Below, one piece after another: positions 62,106 to 64,000 of a DNA stretch of 64,000 nucleotides. The stretch is from Polytrichum commune (taxonomy: Eukaryota; Streptophyta; Polytrichopsida; Polytrichales; Polytrichaceae). The DNA lies in contig OX485803.1 of the NCBI GenBank assembly GCA_950295325.1, forward strand, positions 52,903,554-52,967,553. The letters are read 5' to 3'. The position numbers were made by a program, and so were the translations under genes. The notes below the pieces were generated by a model, which had not been told where the DNA came from, made no database searches, and saw only the letters and a program-made list of their open reading frames with translations. Every line of letters starts with the position of its first letter. The first letter of the stretch is position 1.

Positions 62106-64000
62106 TCAAGAATCTGGTGAGCCCCATCCACCACCTCCAGGAGTAAGAATTTGCAGCCGCTCACCTGCTTTCACATGTACAGTGTTTTTCCCTCCTAAGT
62201 ACAGATACCGACCGTCAGCTTTAACCAAAAAGTTCTGACCTCGAGCACCATCTTTGCCTCCTGCAAGGCCTCGCGGTGCATGCACTCGTCGCTCAGAAAG
62301 AATGCTAACTGTGACATTCCTGCGAAATTCAATCTCTCGAAACACTCCATCTCCCCCTCTGTGTTTGCCGGCACCTCCACTGTTTGCTCGGAACCCAAAC
62401 CTAGGGAGCAAAAGATACCTCGTTACATTAAGAACTCTAAATCAAGCCAGCACCCCCACAATGATGTGGATGAAAAAATGACCACAAAACCCCAGAGGAA
62501 AAGAACAACCTCGCCAATCTCAAGATAGCAAGAACAGAAAACTTTATTACAAATAGAGTTATCCTCAAACTCAATATGACTTTTGGTGAGGAATTGGCTG
62601 TTTTGCATAAGTTTTCGGTGTATGCTTGGAGATAGTGTGGAGGTTTTGAACAAAGAACACTCTACATCCGTTCATTGAGGGTCAAACTCATTTAGGCATG
62701 CCAAGAGATGCTAAAATGAGTTTGGTCCTCAATGAACCGAAATAAGTTGCTCTTCATTCAAATCCAAACACTACCACCAAGTATACACCACAAGTGGAAA
62801 GAACCACAAGTGGAAAGTTGATATTGTGTGCAAAACAACCAATGGAAAATCATAGGAGACTGACCAATTACCGACACAAACTCCCATGAGTTAAAGGATA
62901 ACTTTGATACATGGAACCAAACCACAGGAGCAGGAAAGCATGCATTACTGTTATACCTGTGCAGAAGAACAGGATATCTCTGTTCAAAAATTTCTGGATC
63001 CGTCATCCTCGTGTTAGTCATATGGCATTGCACACCACTTGTTCCCTCCCACGTAGGGCCGGCTCCACTTCCTCCCGCAATCGTTTCATAATACCCAAAT
63101 GTCGTGTCTCCAAATGTTAAATTATTCATGCAACCTTGAGAGCATGCACATGCTTGAAAAGCCGTCAACACAACATCTGTAACACGCTGTGACGTTAGCA
63201 CGTTTCCACCCACGACTGCCGCTTTGTCACTTGGCGACAGAAGTGAGCCTTTTGGAATATTAATGGACACAGGAGCCAAGCAACCCTGGTTGAGAGGAAT
63301 GTCCACATCCACAAGGCAACGCAGGCAATAAATTATAGCCGCTGCTGTCACCGCCTCGGGGGCATTCCAATTCGAGTGAACCTCAGGACTTGTGCCCTCA
63401 AAATCGAAGTTTGCCTCACCTTTTTCACCGTCAATTGTGAGTTTCAAGTGTATGGTTGATCCATCGTCCATGTAATCTTCGGCTTCTAGCACGACGAGGT
63501 TTCCTTGTTTCGCTTCGGGAGATTGTGAGGCGGCAAAAGTTGCCATGGATTTGAGCATTTCCCGCACAGCTTCCTCAGCATTGGCCTGCACATGGTGCAT
63601 GTAAGCTTGCACCACTTCTAAACTGTATTGGTCGATGAGCTCCCCGATCAATACAATCCCCCGATGGTTTGCAGCAACTTGTGCTTTCAGATCGGAGAGG
63701 TTATCCTCAATCCTTCGAGTACCCGGTACCACCACCTGTGATTCTATGCTGCTATCTTCTTCATCCTCAGTACTTCGTGTTTCAGCTTTAAGTATCTTGA
63801 TGATTCCATCTTCCTGAAACTCACCACCCTCGACTAACTTAAAAGCCTTGATGGCAGCACCTTCTTCCCAAATAGCCTTTGAAAATGGTGGCATGCTGCC
63901 AGGGGTGATGCCACCAATCTCGGCATGGTGGCCCCTGCTAGCTACGAAAAATATAAGCTGTTTGTTTTTGAACACTGGAGTTATGACAGTTATGTCAGGA
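62106..64000 (-). CDS. OXP1: 5-oxoprolinase, C-terminal (HyuB) part
   Basis: Partial gene cut by the right edge. Exon 62957-64000 reads into exon 62106-62400 across a 556-bp intron in phase 2. Motifs: [79 protein letters not shown] and, in the last exon, [33 protein letters not shown], and [13 protein letters not shown] near the stop. These are the HyuB domain of ATP-dependent 5-oxoprolinase, which opens 5-oxo-L-proline to glutamate in the cytosolic gamma-glutamyl (glutathione) cycle. The window frame starts in [10 protein letters not shown], so the HyuA half lies to the right. From memory plant OXP1 is usually intronless, so the intron is notable. Confidence 0.93.
62671..62736. repeat. Foldback (66-bp hairpin) in the 5-oxoprolinase intron
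   Basis: TTCATTGAGGGTCAAACTCA and TGAGTTTGGTCCTCAATGAA form 25-bp arms with few mismatches around a 15-base loop. It may be a miniature foldback element. Confidence 0.75.

Overview
The window is nuclear DNA of a land plant. Genes have several GT-AG introns, the proteins are plant-type (GH81 glucanase, double PHD/ePHD protein, uL16 and uL30), and telo-box promoter motifs and plant DNA transposons are present. A 5S rRNA gene lies far from any visible array, the RPL10 tail is unusual and 5S-derived repeats occur. These fit an early-diverging plant such as a moss better than a typical angiosperm, but that is inference from memory of the families.

Left part (1-12 kb): the 5' end of a WD40 gene of the WDR18/IPI3 (RID3) family on the minus strand, running off the left edge; RPL10 (uL16, four exons, plus); and RPL7 (uL30, six exons, minus), convergent with RPL10. 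Splice phases close exactly in both ribosomal protein genes. From 14 to 19.6 kb lies a decayed CACTA (En/Spm) element whose TNP2-like transposase, DUF4218-like and DUF4216-like regions read on the minus strand, next to a SET-like reading frame. From 20.1 to 21.7 kb is a promoter with telo-boxes followed by a box C/D snoRNA cluster: U14, a decayed second U14, a snoRNA with a 13-nt match to 18S rRNA, and at least one more. At 22.1-23.4 kb a 5S rRNA gene, with TATA motif and T-run terminator, is split by a pogo-like transposon. A hAT-like MITE follows at 24 kb.

Middle part (26-47 kb): a 16-exon minus-strand gene encodes a protein of about 1,573 residues with two PHD-ePHD modules. From 37 to 47.5 kb I see no intact gene, only MITEs, a degraded LINE-like fragment, microsatellites, a 650-bp tandem duplication and a worn dispersed repeat family.

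Right part (48-64 kb), all protein genes on the minus strand: a GH81 endo-1,3-beta-glucanase (664 aa), a two-exon gene for a 72-residue probable membrane protein, a TPR3-like co-chaperone (319 aa), a tandem tRNA-Val(CAC)/tRNA-Arg(CCT) pair on the plus strand with a 4-bp spacer, and the 3' part of a 5-oxoprolinase gene cut by the right edge.

Two themes stand out. Five neighbouring loci in the first 23 kb serve ribosome production (IPI3-like, uL16, uL30, U14 snoRNA cluster, 5S rRNA). A repeat family with a near full-length 5S rRNA head, which looks like a 5S-derived SINE, is present three times, always in the sense direction in or just downstream of minus-strand genes.
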